NCBI GenBank assembly: GCA_902478995.1
Contig: CABSNF010000030.1
Coordinates: 1-24,867, forward strand
Origin: an uncultured Collinsella sp.
GTDB taxonomy: Bacteria; Actinomycetota; Coriobacteriia; Coriobacteriales; Coriobacteriaceae
Direction: 5' to 3'
Length of the DNA stretch: 24,867 nt
Each line of letters opens with the position of its first letter. Within the stretch, counting starts at the first letter, position 1. The notes below the pieces were generated by a model that worked only from the letters and a program-made list of their open reading frames with translations, was not told where the DNA came from and did no database searches. Positions 7,923 to 14,087 of the stretch are shown here, one piece after another. The position numbers and the translations under genes were made by a program.

Positions 7923-7956
7923 AAAGGCCGAAACCCTTCGGGACTTCGGCCTTTTT
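7923..7956. terminator. bidirectional terminator
   Basis: AAAGGCCGAA (7923-7932) pairs with TTCGGCCTTT (7945-7954), with CCC/GGG pairing inside the loop and T5 at 7952-7956. The A run on the left arm means it can also terminate minus-strand transcripts arriving from the lysine operon. Confidence 0.88.
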
Positions 7957-7998
7957 GCTTGGAGCTGAATTGAGTTGCAGACTGAGCATAAGTCAGCG

Positions 7999-8098
7999 AA
8001 AACGCCCCTAGGCGAGCAAGGTGACGTGAAAGAGGAGGGAAGCGTACTTCGGTACGCGACCGACGATTGAACGTCAGATTGCCGCTTAGGGGCGTTTG
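7999..8098. repeat. ~100-nt structured repeat, copy 1
   Basis: The outer stem is AAACGCCCCTA (8000-8010) with TAGGGGCGTTT (8087-8097), extended inward by GGCG/CGCT pairing. A middle stem TGACGT (8022-8027) pairs with ACGTCA (8071-8076). An apical hairpin has GCGTAC (8042-8047), loop TTCG and GTACGC (8052-8057). Purine-rich internal segments (GAAAGAGG, GAGGGAA) are shared with copy 2 at 24172-24275, while stem sequences differ but still pair. It sits after the terminator of the plus-strand gene and downstream of the minus-strand dapH stop. Whether it acts as RNA or DNA is unknown. Confidence 0.75.
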
Positions 8099-8112
8099 CA
8101 GCGTCGAGAGAT

Positions 8113-8134
8113 CCGTCGTTCGTTAGAACGACGG
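8113..8134. repeat. perfect 9-bp inverted repeat
   Basis: CCGTCGTTC (8113-8121), loop GTTA, GAACGACGG (8126-8134). It is enclosed by an 11-bp direct repeat TGCAGCGTCGA at 8097-8107 and 8144-8154. No T run follows on either strand, so it is not a standard terminator. Confidence 0.7.
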
Positions 8135-8157
8135 AACCAAAGGTGCAGCGTCGACTA

Positions 8158-8185
8158 GTTACGCGGTTTGGTAAAACCGCGTAAC
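8158..8185 (-). repeat. perfect 12-bp hairpin at the 3' end of dapH
   Basis: GTTACGCGGTTT (8158-8169), loop GGTA, AAACCGCGTAAC (8174-8185), immediately beyond the dapH stop codon. It may stabilise the 3' end of the operon transcript or help terminate it, although no T tract follows in the minus direction. Confidence 0.7.
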
Positions 8186-8186
8186 C

Positions 8187-8906
8187 CTAGAGTTGGCGTA
8201 AGCCCTCTTCGAGACCGGTCTTGCTGTCGGTCTTCTCGTCGCGCATCTTGATGACGCGGGCGGGGACACCGGCCACGACGGCACCGGCGGGGACGTCCTC
8301 GACGCACACGGCGCCGGCGGCAACGACAGCGCCCTTGCCTACGTGCACGCCCTCCAGGACCACGGCATTGGCGCCGATCATAACGTCGTCCTCGATGATG
8401 ACGGGCGTGGCACTGGCGGGCTCCACGACGCCTGCCAGCACGGTGCCGGCGCCGATGTGGCAGTTCTTGCCCACGGTGGCGCGGCCGCCCAGCACAGCGC
8501 CCATGTCGATCATGGAGCCTTCGCCAATGACGGAGCCGATGTTGATGATGGCGCCCATCATGATGACGGCGCGATCGCCAATCTCGACACGGTCGCGGAT
8601 GATCGCGCCCGGCTCGATGCGGGCGTTGATACCCTTGAGGTCGAGCATGGGCACGGCGGAGTTGCGGCAGTCGTTCTCTGCGTCGTAGTAGTCGATGGAG
8701 TCGGCGTTGGCGTCGAGGAGTGCCTTGAGCTCATCCCAGTCACCAAAGACGGTCTTGCCACGACGACCGCCGTAGACGTGCGCATTGCCCCACTGGACCT
8801 TCATGCCCGGCTTTTCGCGCACGTACAGTTTGACGGGCGTCTTTTTAGGCGCGGTGGCGATGTAGTTGATAATCTCCTGTGCATCCATCTCGGCTGCGTT
8901 GCTCAT
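8187..8906 (-). CDS. dapH: tetrahydrodipicolinate N-acetyltransferase
   Basis: Acetylates L-2,3,4,5-tetrahydrodipicolinate with acetyl-CoA, the step that commits diaminopimelate synthesis to the acetylase route used by Bacillus-type organisms (dapH, sometimes called dapD). The 239-residue length and the two-part build are those of DapH: an N-terminal alpha domain (1-90, including TPVKLYVREKPG and DAENDCRNSAVPMLD) followed by a left-handed beta-helix of hexapeptide repeats (about 95-220: INARIEPGAIIRDRVEIGD, MIDMGAVLGGRATVG, HIGAGTVLAGVVEP). The ribosome site AAGGAGAG is 6 nt from the ATG. It is the last gene of the lysine operon, 39 nt after dapB. Confidence 0.93.
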   Translation of the reverse strand: MSNAAEMDAQEIINYIATAPKKTPVKLYVREKPGMKVQWGNAHVYGGRRGKTVFGDWDELKALLDANADSIDYYDAENDCRNSAVPMLDLKGINARIEPGAIIRDRVEIGDRAVIMMGAIINIGSVIGEGSMIDMGAVLGGRATVGKNCHIGAGTVLAGVVEPASATPVIIEDDVMIGANAVVLEGVHVGKGAVVAAGAVCVEDVPAGAVVAGVPARVIKMRDEKTDSKTGLEEGLRQL

Positions 8907-8945
8907 TTGCTATCTCTCCTTTGGGTGGATTCGGTTGATACCTGG

Positions 8946-9686
8946 TTAGGCAAACATGATCTGGTCGAACGTATAGAAGCCGGGCTCGCGGGTGACGAGC
9001 TTCTGCGCGGCTGCCAGGGCGCCGTTGACGAAGATCTGACGGCTCGTGGCGCGGTGCGTGAGCGTGACCTCCTCGTCCTGGCCGAAAAAGCTTACCTCGT
9101 GCACGCCGGCGACGGTGCCGCCGCGCAGCGAGTGCATGCCGATCTCCTTGGGGTCGCGCGCGCCGCACATGCCCTCGCGGCCATAGACAGGGTGGTAGCC
9201 AGCCTCAGGCTCGGCCTCGACCACGGCGTCGAGTAGCAGCTTGGCGGTGCCGCTGGGAGCGTCGACCTTTTGGCTGTGGTGCGTCTCGACAATCTCGCAG
9301 TCAAAGCCGGGCAGCTCGCGCGTGGCCTGGGCAACCAGATGGCGCAGGGCGGCGATACCGATAGAGTAGTTGCCCGAGTGCATAACACGGGCGTTCTGAC
9401 CCAGCTCGCGCAGGCGATCCACCTGCTCGGGCGTATAGCCCGTGGTGCCGGAAACGAGTGCGGCACCCGTGCGCTCGACATAGGCGACAACGGCATCGAA
9501 GGTCACGACGTTCGAGAAGTCGATGATTACATCGGCGGCCGGTGCGCTCTCGAGCTCGGACAAGTCGAAGCCGATCTGGGCCACGATATTGAAAACAGGT
9601 TGTCCGGCGGCGTCGACAACGCCCTCGGCGGTAGTGCGGATGAGCGAGCCCATGCGGCCCGTTCCCATAATGACGGTCTTAATCAA
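8946..9686 (-). CDS. dapB: 4-hydroxy-tetrahydrodipicolinate reductase
   Basis: Reduces the DapA product to tetrahydrodipicolinate with NAD(P)H. The protein has 246 residues. Visible motifs are the nucleotide-binding GTGRMG near the N-terminus, SGTTGYTPEQ, NYSIGIAALRHL, and the DapB signature ETHHSQKVDAPSGTA with the catalytic His and Lys. The start is a TTG at 9684-9686: the first beta strand (IKTVIMGTG) needs it, and AAAGGAG lies 9 nt upstream. This TTG overlaps the dapA stop codon by 8 nt (TTGATTAA), so translation is probably coupled to dapA. Confidence 0.93.
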   Translation of the reverse strand: MIKTVIMGTGRMGSLIRTTAEGVVDAAGQPVFNIVAQIGFDLSELESAPAADVIIDFSNVVTFDAVVAYVERTGAALVSGTTGYTPEQVDRLRELGQNARVMHSGNYSIGIAALRHLVAQATRELPGFDCEIVETHHSQKVDAPSGTAKLLLDAVVEAEPEAGYHPVYGREGMCGARDPKEIGMHSLRGGTVAGVHEVSFFGQDEEVTLTHRATSRQIFVNGALAAAQKLVTREPGFYTFDQIMFA

Positions 9687-10569
9687 GCAGACCAGCTCCT
9701 TTCAGAGCATCGGTAAGTGCGGAGCGCGTGTCGTCTGCCATGGGGCACAGCGGCATGCGGTAGTTTGCCTCGATCATACCCATCTGGGCGAGTGCTTCCT
9801 TGACGGGGATGGGGTTGACCTCGCTAAAGAGGGCATTGATGAGCGGCTGGCCGGCAATCTGGATATCGCGGGCGCGCTCCACGTCGCCGTCCAGATAGGC
9901 GCGGCACATGTCGTGCACGAGCTGCGGCTGAACGTCGGCCCACACGCTGATGGTGCCCGAAGCGCCCAGGCTCATGAGCGGCACGGTGAGGGCGTCCTCG
10001 CCCGAGTACATGCGGAAGTCGTCGGACAGCAGGTGGGCAATCTTGGCCGCGTAGGCGACGTTGCCCGAGGCTTCCTTAATACCCATGATGTTGGGATGTG
10101 CGGCCAGGCGCTCTACGTTGCGCTCGCTGATGTCGCAGCCGCAACGGCCGGGGATGTTGTACAGGATGCAGGGGATGTTCACGGCATCGGCGACGGTCTT
10201 AAAGTGCTGGTAGATGCCCTCTTCGTTGGACTTGTTGTAGTAGGGGGTAATGAGCAGCAGACCGTCGGCGCCCAGGCCCTGGTAAGTGAGCGACTTGGTG
10301 AGCATGGTCTGCGTGGAGTTGGAGCCCGAGCCGGCGATGACGGGGATGCGTCCTGCAACTTGCTTGACCACTGCGGCGACAACGGAGTTGTCCTCGTCGT
10401 CGGTCATCGTGGCGCTCTCGCCGGTGGTGCCCAGGGTGAGGATGGCGTCGGTGCCGTTTTGCAGGTGGAAATCGATAAGGCGCTCGAGTGCGTCAAAGTC
10501 GACGCTGCCGTCCTTTTTAAACGGCGTAACAAGGGCGACGATTGAGCCCTCGAGATTGCGGATATCCAT
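9679..10569 (-). CDS. dapA: 4-hydroxy-tetrahydrodipicolinate synthase (internal start within the fusion)
   Basis: Condenses pyruvate with aspartate semialdehyde, the first committed step to DAP and lysine. From the ATG at 10569 the product is 296 residues, the normal length for DapA. Key residues in this numbering are Thr48-Thr49 in GTTGES, Tyr137 in LYNIPGR, Arg142, and the Schiff-base Lys165 in IMGIKEASGN. AAGGAG sits 6 nt before this ATG, the best ribosome site of the operon, which argues that dapA is translated on its own even though it is in frame with lysA. It overlaps the dapB start by 8 nt. Confidence 0.9.
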   Translation of the reverse strand: MDIRNLEGSIVALVTPFKKDGSVDFDALERLIDFHLQNGTDAILTLGTTGESATMTDDEDNSVVAAVVKQVAGRIPVIAGSGSNSTQTMLTKSLTYQGLGADGLLLITPYYNKSNEEGIYQHFKTVADAVNIPCILYNIPGRCGCDISERNVERLAAHPNIMGIKEASGNVAYAAKIAHLLSDDFRMYSGEDALTVPLMSLGASGTISVWADVQPQLVHDMCRAYLDGDVERARDIQIAGQPLINALFSEVNPIPVKEALAQMGMIEANYRMPLCPMADDTRSALTDALKGAGLLD

Positions 10570-11988
10570 GTTCTTCTCCTTCGCTTCCGCGATCTGGACG
10601 CGTTTGTTCCATTGGGCGGCGACTGCTAGGCGCTCGTCCTGAGCGCGATGGCGGGCGCTTTCGGCGCGCGATTTGGTCAGCAGCTCGCGGCCGCACGGCA
10701 GCACGTCGAGCGTGGCAAAGTAATCGCCCGGGCGCTCGGCGCGGCGAATGAGGTCTGCCGAGCCATCGGGGCGCAGCAGGACCTCGGCGGAGCGCAGGCG
10801 GCCGTTGTAGTTGTAGCCCATAGAGTGGCCATGCGCGCCGGTGTCGTGAATCACGAGCAGGTCGCCCATGTCGATATGCGGAAGCTCGCGGTCGATGGCG
10901 AACTTGTCATTGTTCTCGCACAGATTGCCCGTGATGTCGTACGTGTTCGTGACGGGGGCTGCGGTTTTATCGGGACCGTCCGGCTGACCCATCACCGTGA
11001 TGTGGTGGTAAGCGCCATACATGGCGGGACGAATGAGGTCGACGGCACTGGCGTCCACGCCGATATAGTCCTTGTAGATCTGCTTCTCGTGGATGGCCTT
11101 GGTGACCAGGCACCCATAGGGACCCATCATAAAGCGGCCCATCTCGGTGCAGATCGCCATATCGCCCATGCCAGCGGGAACCAGAATCTCGTCGTATGCC
11201 GCGTGCACTCCCTCGCCGATGGCGTGAATATCGTTGGCCTGCTGCTCGGGCAGATAGGGGATACCGACGCCGCCGGACAGATTGATAAAGGCGACATGTG
11301 CGCCGGTCTCGCGCTCCAGGCGCACGGCAAGTTTAAAGAGGATGCGTGCGAGCTTGGGATAGTAGTCGTTAGTGACGGTGTTACTGGCAAGGAAGGCATG
11401 GATGCCAAAATGCTCGGCGCCCTTGGCCTTGAGCATGCGGAACGCCTCGAAGAGCTGCTCGGTGGTCATGCCGTACTTGGAGTCGCCGGGGTTATCCATG
11501 ATGCCGTTGGAGAGTTGGAACAGGCCGCCTGGATTAAAGCGGCAGCTGACCGTTTTGGGGATGGGCCCCGCAACACGCTCAAAGAACTCGATGTGGCTGA
11601 TGTCGTCAAAGTTGACGATGGCACCCAGCTTGTTGGCGAGCTCAAAGTCGGCAGCCGGCGTGTCGTTGGACGAGAACATGATGTCGTGTCCCGTGATGCC
11701 CAGCGAGCGGGCGATCATGAGCTCGGTATAGCTCGAGCAATCGCAGCCGCAGCCGTATTCGTTGAGAATGGAGATGAGCGCCGGGTTGGGGTTGGCCTTG
11801 ACGGCAAAGTATTCCTTAAAGCCTGGGTTCCATGCAAAGGCGTCGCGCACTTCTTGCATGTTGCGGCGGATGCCCGCCTCGTCGTATAGATGAAACGGCG
11901 TGGGGAACTGCTCGACGATATGCTCGAGTGTCTCCTTGTCCACAAACGGCTGCTTGGCCGCATATGCCTCGTTGGGGGTCAATGCCAT
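9679..11988 (-). CDS. lysA-dapA: fused diaminopimelate decarboxylase - dihydrodipicolinate synthase (LysA-DapA)
   Basis: One uninterrupted 769-codon frame. Residues 1 to about 427 are LysA, which decarboxylates meso-DAP to lysine using PLP: Lys64 in YFAVKANPNP, HAFLASNTV, the Gly-rich LSGGVGIPYLP, EMGRFMMGPYG, the Cys in CENNDKF, and YNGRLRSAEVL, ending in ERPGDYFATL, where free-standing LysA proteins normally stop. About 46 charged, helix-prone residues follow, then a complete DapA begins at residue 474. No stop codon separates the two. DapA also has its own strong ribosome site, so both a fusion and a separate DapA may be made. The lysA start has GCGAGG 10 nt upstream, at the foot of a riboswitch-linked hairpin. 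A lost stop or an assembly indel are the alternatives to a true fusion. The order puts the last pathway enzyme in front of the first. Confidence 0.85.
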   Translation of the reverse strand: MALTPNEAYAAKQPFVDKETLEHIVEQFPTPFHLYDEAGIRRNMQEVRDAFAWNPGFKEYFAVKANPNPALISILNEYGCGCDCSSYTELMIARSLGITGHDIMFSSNDTPAADFELANKLGAIVNFDDISHIEFFERVAGPIPKTVSCRFNPGGLFQLSNGIMDNPGDSKYGMTTEQLFEAFRMLKAKGAEHFGIHAFLASNTVTNDYYPKLARILFKLAVRLERETGAHVAFINLSGGVGIPYLPEQQANDIHAIGEGVHAAYDEILVPAGMGDMAICTEMGRFMMGPYGCLVTKAIHEKQIYKDYIGVDASAVDLIRPAMYGAYHHITVMGQPDGPDKTAAPVTNTYDITGNLCENNDKFAIDRELPHIDMGDLLVIHDTGAHGHSMGYNYNGRLRSAEVLLRPDGSADLIRRAERPGDYFATLDVLPCGRELLTKSRAESARHRAQDERLAVAAQWNKRVQIAEAKEKNMDIRNLEGSIVALVTPFKKDGSVDFDALERLIDFHLQNGTDAILTLGTTGESATMTDDEDNSVVAAVVKQVAGRIPVIAGSGSNSTQTMLTKSLTYQGLGADGLLLITPYYNKSNEEGIYQHFKTVADAVNIPCILYNIPGRCGCDISERNVERLAAHPNIMGIKEASGNVAYAAKIAHLLSDDFRMYSGEDALTVPLMSLGASGTISVWADVQPQLVHDMCRAYLDGDVERARDIQIAGQPLINALFSEVNPIPVKEALAQMGMIEANYRMPLCPMADDTRSALTDALKGAGLLD

Positions 11989-12001
11989 GTCCCGTAAACC
12001 T

Positions 12002-12066
12002 CGCTATCCAGACGGCGCCATCTGCGCATCGAATCCGCATAGCGTGGACCCAATGTCCGGATAGCG
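12002..12066 (-). promoter_or_regulatory. hairpin between riboswitch and lysA ribosome site
   Basis: On the minus strand CGCTATCCGGAC (12066-12055) can pair with GTCTGGATAGCG (12013-12002), 12 positions with one G-U. The 3' arm runs straight into the GCGAGG ribosome site of lysA (12004-11999). No T tract follows, so this looks more like a translational expression platform for the lysine riboswitch than a terminator. Confidence 0.6.
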
Positions 12067-12078
12067 CTCCCGCATTGC

Positions 12079-12220
12079 TGCAGACAGTCCTGTGGGTGTT
12101 TCCCACAGGCCCACCAGGTTGTTCGTGCCCGAAAAACCCAGTTCGGCGGGTTTCGCCTCCCCACGGGGTCAAAGCCTGCCGGCTCGCCCGCGGCTCTTCG
12201 TGCCCGCGCCTCTATCAAGT
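12079..12220 (-). ncRNA. lysine riboswitch (L-box) upstream of lysA-dapA-dapB-dapH
   Basis: Read on the minus strand, the conserved L-box segments appear in order: GATAGAGGCGCG (from 12216), GAAGAG, GGGGAGGCGAAA followed by CCGCCGAA, CCTGGTGGGCCTGTGGG / CCCACAGG, and the closing ACTGTC (to 12083). GATAG pairs with CTGTC to form P1. This matches the lysine-binding aptamer known upstream of lysC and lysA in Gram-positive bacteria. Binding of lysine would lower expression of the operon below it, about 95 nt upstream of the lysA start. Confidence 0.9.
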
Positions 12221-12251
12221 GGTAAAGACCCTATCACGTTGCACTTTACCA
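12220..12251. promoter_or_regulatory. inverted repeat TGGTAAAG / CTTTACCA, operator candidate
   Basis: Perfect 8-bp arms at 12220-12227 and 12244-12251 are separated by 16 nt. The right arm contains the -35 of the deacetylase promoter and the left arm abuts the 5' end of the riboswitch, so a protein bound here could affect both divergent units. CTATCA-GT is also directly repeated at 12212 and 12231. Confidence 0.45.
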
Positions 12252-12273
12252 AACAAGAGTATTCGTATATAAC
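12245..12273 (+). promoter_or_regulatory. promoter of the M20D deacetylase gene
   Basis: TTTACC (12245-12250), 17-nt spacer, TATAAC (12268-12273). This would give a leader of about 85 nt before the ATG at 12367. Confidence 0.55.
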
Positions 12274-12366
12274 GTTTAAAAAATGCAGCAATATGCTGGA
12301 AACATGTGTGCCACAATCCTGTATCACAATAAGTTGCAACAGATGTGCCTCACGAAGGGATTCTCT

Positions 12367-13554
12367 ATGACCGAGCTCCAAGAACTCCGTCGCTATCGCC
12401 GCGATCTCCATCGCATTCCGGAGCTCGATTTCGATCTTCCGCAGACTATCGCCTATATCGAGGGCATGTTGGCGCCGCTCGCTTGCGAGGTGACCCATCC
12501 GTGTCCCAGCTGCGTCTGCGCTTTCTTCGACGCTGGCGTTGGTGCCGCGCGTGCCACGGCGATTCGCGCCGATATGGATGCGCTGCCCATCGCGGAGGCG
12601 ACGGGAGCGGCCTTTGCCTCGATCCATCCCGGCAAGATGCACGCTTGCGGACATGACGGACACATGGCCATGGCACTTGCCGCCGCGACGTATGTCGACC
12701 GTACGATTCGCGAGCAGCCGGGCGCCATTAGGCGCAACGTTCTCTTTGTGTTCCAGCCGGCCGAGGAAACGACCGGTGGTGCCAAGACGGTATGCGAGAG
12801 CGGTGTGTTCGAGCGCTATGGGGCTGACCGCATTTTTGGCTTCCATGTGTGGCCCGATCTGCCTGCCGGCACGTTGGCGAGTTGTTCCGGTCCGCTGCTG
12901 GCGCGTTCGAGTGAGACACACATTCATATTCACGGGACGAGCATCCATATCGCTAAGACCTATGGCGTTCCGGTCGAGGAATCGCACGATGCGGCGCTGG
13001 CGGCTGCCAAGTTCTTGGTTGCCGAGCGCGAACTGATGGACGAGCTGGGCACCGACGAACCCTGTATCGGCAAGTTTGGCCTGCTGCAGGCCGGTACCGT
13101 CTGCAACGCGGTGGCGGGGGAGGCCCATGTTGCCGGCAGCCTGCGTGTGTTTACGGACGACATGTTCGACCGTGCGCGTGAGGGCGTGCGCCGCGTGCTT
13201 GATGAGGCATGCGCCGCAACGGGCTGCACATATGACCTCGATTTTGCCGAGGGCTATCCGCCGGTCGATAACGATCCCGAGCTATTTGCCAATGTCGCGC
13301 CTGCCTTGCCCGAGCTGCAGCTCGTGGATGAGCCTTTGCTGATTGCCGAGGACTTCGCCTTTTACCAGCGCCATCTGCCGGGCGTGTTCTTCTTGCTGGG
13401 CACGGGCGTTCCTGTCAGTCAGGATAATCCGAGCGACGCCGAGGGCTGCCCCGCCTATTCCACGAGTGCCCTGCATACTGATACCATGCTCTTTGACGAG
13501 GAAATCCTGCTCAAAGGCCTCGATGTCTACAAACGATTACTTTTGCTTGGTTAA
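12367..13554 (+). CDS. M20D amidohydrolase, probable N-acetyldiaminopimelate deacetylase
   Basis: Zinc-type amidohydrolase of the M20D family (395 residues). Metal ligands and catalytic residues are visible: Cys94 and His96 in HACGHDGH, Glu133-Glu134 in FQPAEE, His160 in GFHVWPDLPAG, and a late His in ALHTD. The dimerisation-domain motif is HIHGTSIHIAK. M20D members include N-acetyl-DAP deacetylase (Bacillus dapL/ykuR), hippurate hydrolase and IAA-amino-acid hydrolases. Its position divergent from a lysine operon that uses the acetylase route makes the DAP role the most likely. AAGGGA is 7 nt before ATG 12367; the frame is open from 12283, but the earlier ATGs lack ribosome sites. It carries no riboswitch of its own. 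Confidence 0.82.
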   Translation: MTELQELRRYRRDLHRIPELDFDLPQTIAYIEGMLAPLACEVTHPCPSCVCAFFDAGVGAARATAIRADMDALPIAEATGAAFASIHPGKMHACGHDGHMAMALAAATYVDRTIREQPGAIRRNVLFVFQPAEETTGGAKTVCESGVFERYGADRIFGFHVWPDLPAGTLASCSGPLLARSSETHIHIHGTSIHIAKTYGVPVEESHDAALAAAKFLVAERELMDELGTDEPCIGKFGLLQAGTVCNAVAGEAHVAGSLRVFTDDMFDRAREGVRRVLDEACAATGCTYDLDFAEGYPPVDNDPELFANVAPALPELQLVDEPLLIAEDFAFYQRHLPGVFFLLGTGVPVSQDNPSDAEGCPAYSTSALHTDTMLFDEEILLKGLDVYKRLLLLG

Positions 13555-13582
13555 TTGACGTGGACGTTTGTTCTCGAAAATA

Positions 13583-13603
13583 CGAACAAATGTACGCTAT
13601 AAT
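13583..13603 (+). promoter_or_regulatory. perfect -10 next to a LexA-box-like sequence
   Basis: TATAAT at 13598-13603 is a perfect -10. Just before it, CGAACAAATGTACG (13583-13596) differs at one position from the Gram-positive LexA pattern CGAACnnnnGTTCG. A GTTC...GAAC inverted repeat (13567-13590) overlaps it. No clear -35 was found. Confidence 0.4.
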
Positions 13604-13627
13604 AGGGATGTAACTCTATAGAAACGC

Positions 13628-13656
13628 TTGACGTTATTAACGTAAGGCGATACTAT
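13628..13656 (+). promoter_or_regulatory. promoter with palindromic operator for the HigA-type gene
   Basis: TTGACG (13628-13633), 17-nt spacer, TACTAT (13651-13656). A perfect palindrome ACGTTA-T-TAACGT (13631-13643) covers the end of the -35 and the spacer, the usual place for autorepression by an antitoxin-type HTH protein. Confidence 0.6.
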
Positions 13657-13716
13657 GATTGCATCGTAATGAGCGCTACCGGGTCTGTTTTGAGTGGAGA
13701 CAGGGGATGGCTTGGA

Positions 13717-14058
13717 ATGTCGAAATCATCGATTATCACAAGTGACGAGACTGCGCTCGATTTGCTGCCGCCGGTGACTCCTGGCGAGCTCCTCAAAGAG
13801 GATTTTCTTGTCCCTATGGGTATTTCTCAATATCGCCTCGCCAAGGAGACCGGGATTCCGGCCCAGCGCATTGGGCAGATTATCTTGGGAAGGCGTCGCG
13901 TGACGGCCGACACCGACCTTCGCCTTTGCCGCTACTTTGGCCTGACGGATGGTTATTGGCTGCGCGCCCAGATAGCGTTTGATCTCGAGGCGGAGAAGAG
14001 ACGCATCGAACCGGAACTGGATAAGATCGTTCCTGTCCGGCAGGCTATCGCATTGTAG
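13717..14058 (+). CDS. higA: HigA-family HTH antitoxin-like protein (no toxin adjacent)
   Basis: The 113-residue protein has the HigA layout: a lead-in PPVTPGELLKEDFLVPMGIS, an XRE-type helix-turn-helix (YRLAKETGIPAQRIGQIILGRR), then the family tail FGLTDGYWLRAQIAFDLE. HigA proteins neutralise the RelE-like mRNase HigB and repress their own promoter. Here neither neighbour is a HigB: upstream is the deacetylase, downstream a small membrane protein. ATG 13717 is preferred to ATG 13669 because the latter would leave only about 5 nt of leader after the promoter at 13628-13656; AGGGG lies 10 nt upstream. It could be an orphan antitoxin or a HigA-derived regulator. Confidence 0.8.
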   Translation: MSKSSIITSDETALDLLPPVTPGELLKEDFLVPMGISQYRLAKETGIPAQRIGQIILGRRRVTADTDLRLCRYFGLTDGYWLRAQIAFDLEAEKRRIEPELDKIVPVRQAIAL

Positions 14059-14087
14059 TGCTGAAAGATGTTGAGGTTGGAGTGACG

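Noticed and set aside
8343..11889. Long plus-strand frames (8343-9236, 9523-10545, 10648-11889) opposite the lysine operon
   Set aside because: They mirror well-supported dapH, dapB and lysA-dapA. Their products are rich in Val, Gly, Ala, His and Asp with no motif, the usual antisense pattern in this GC range.
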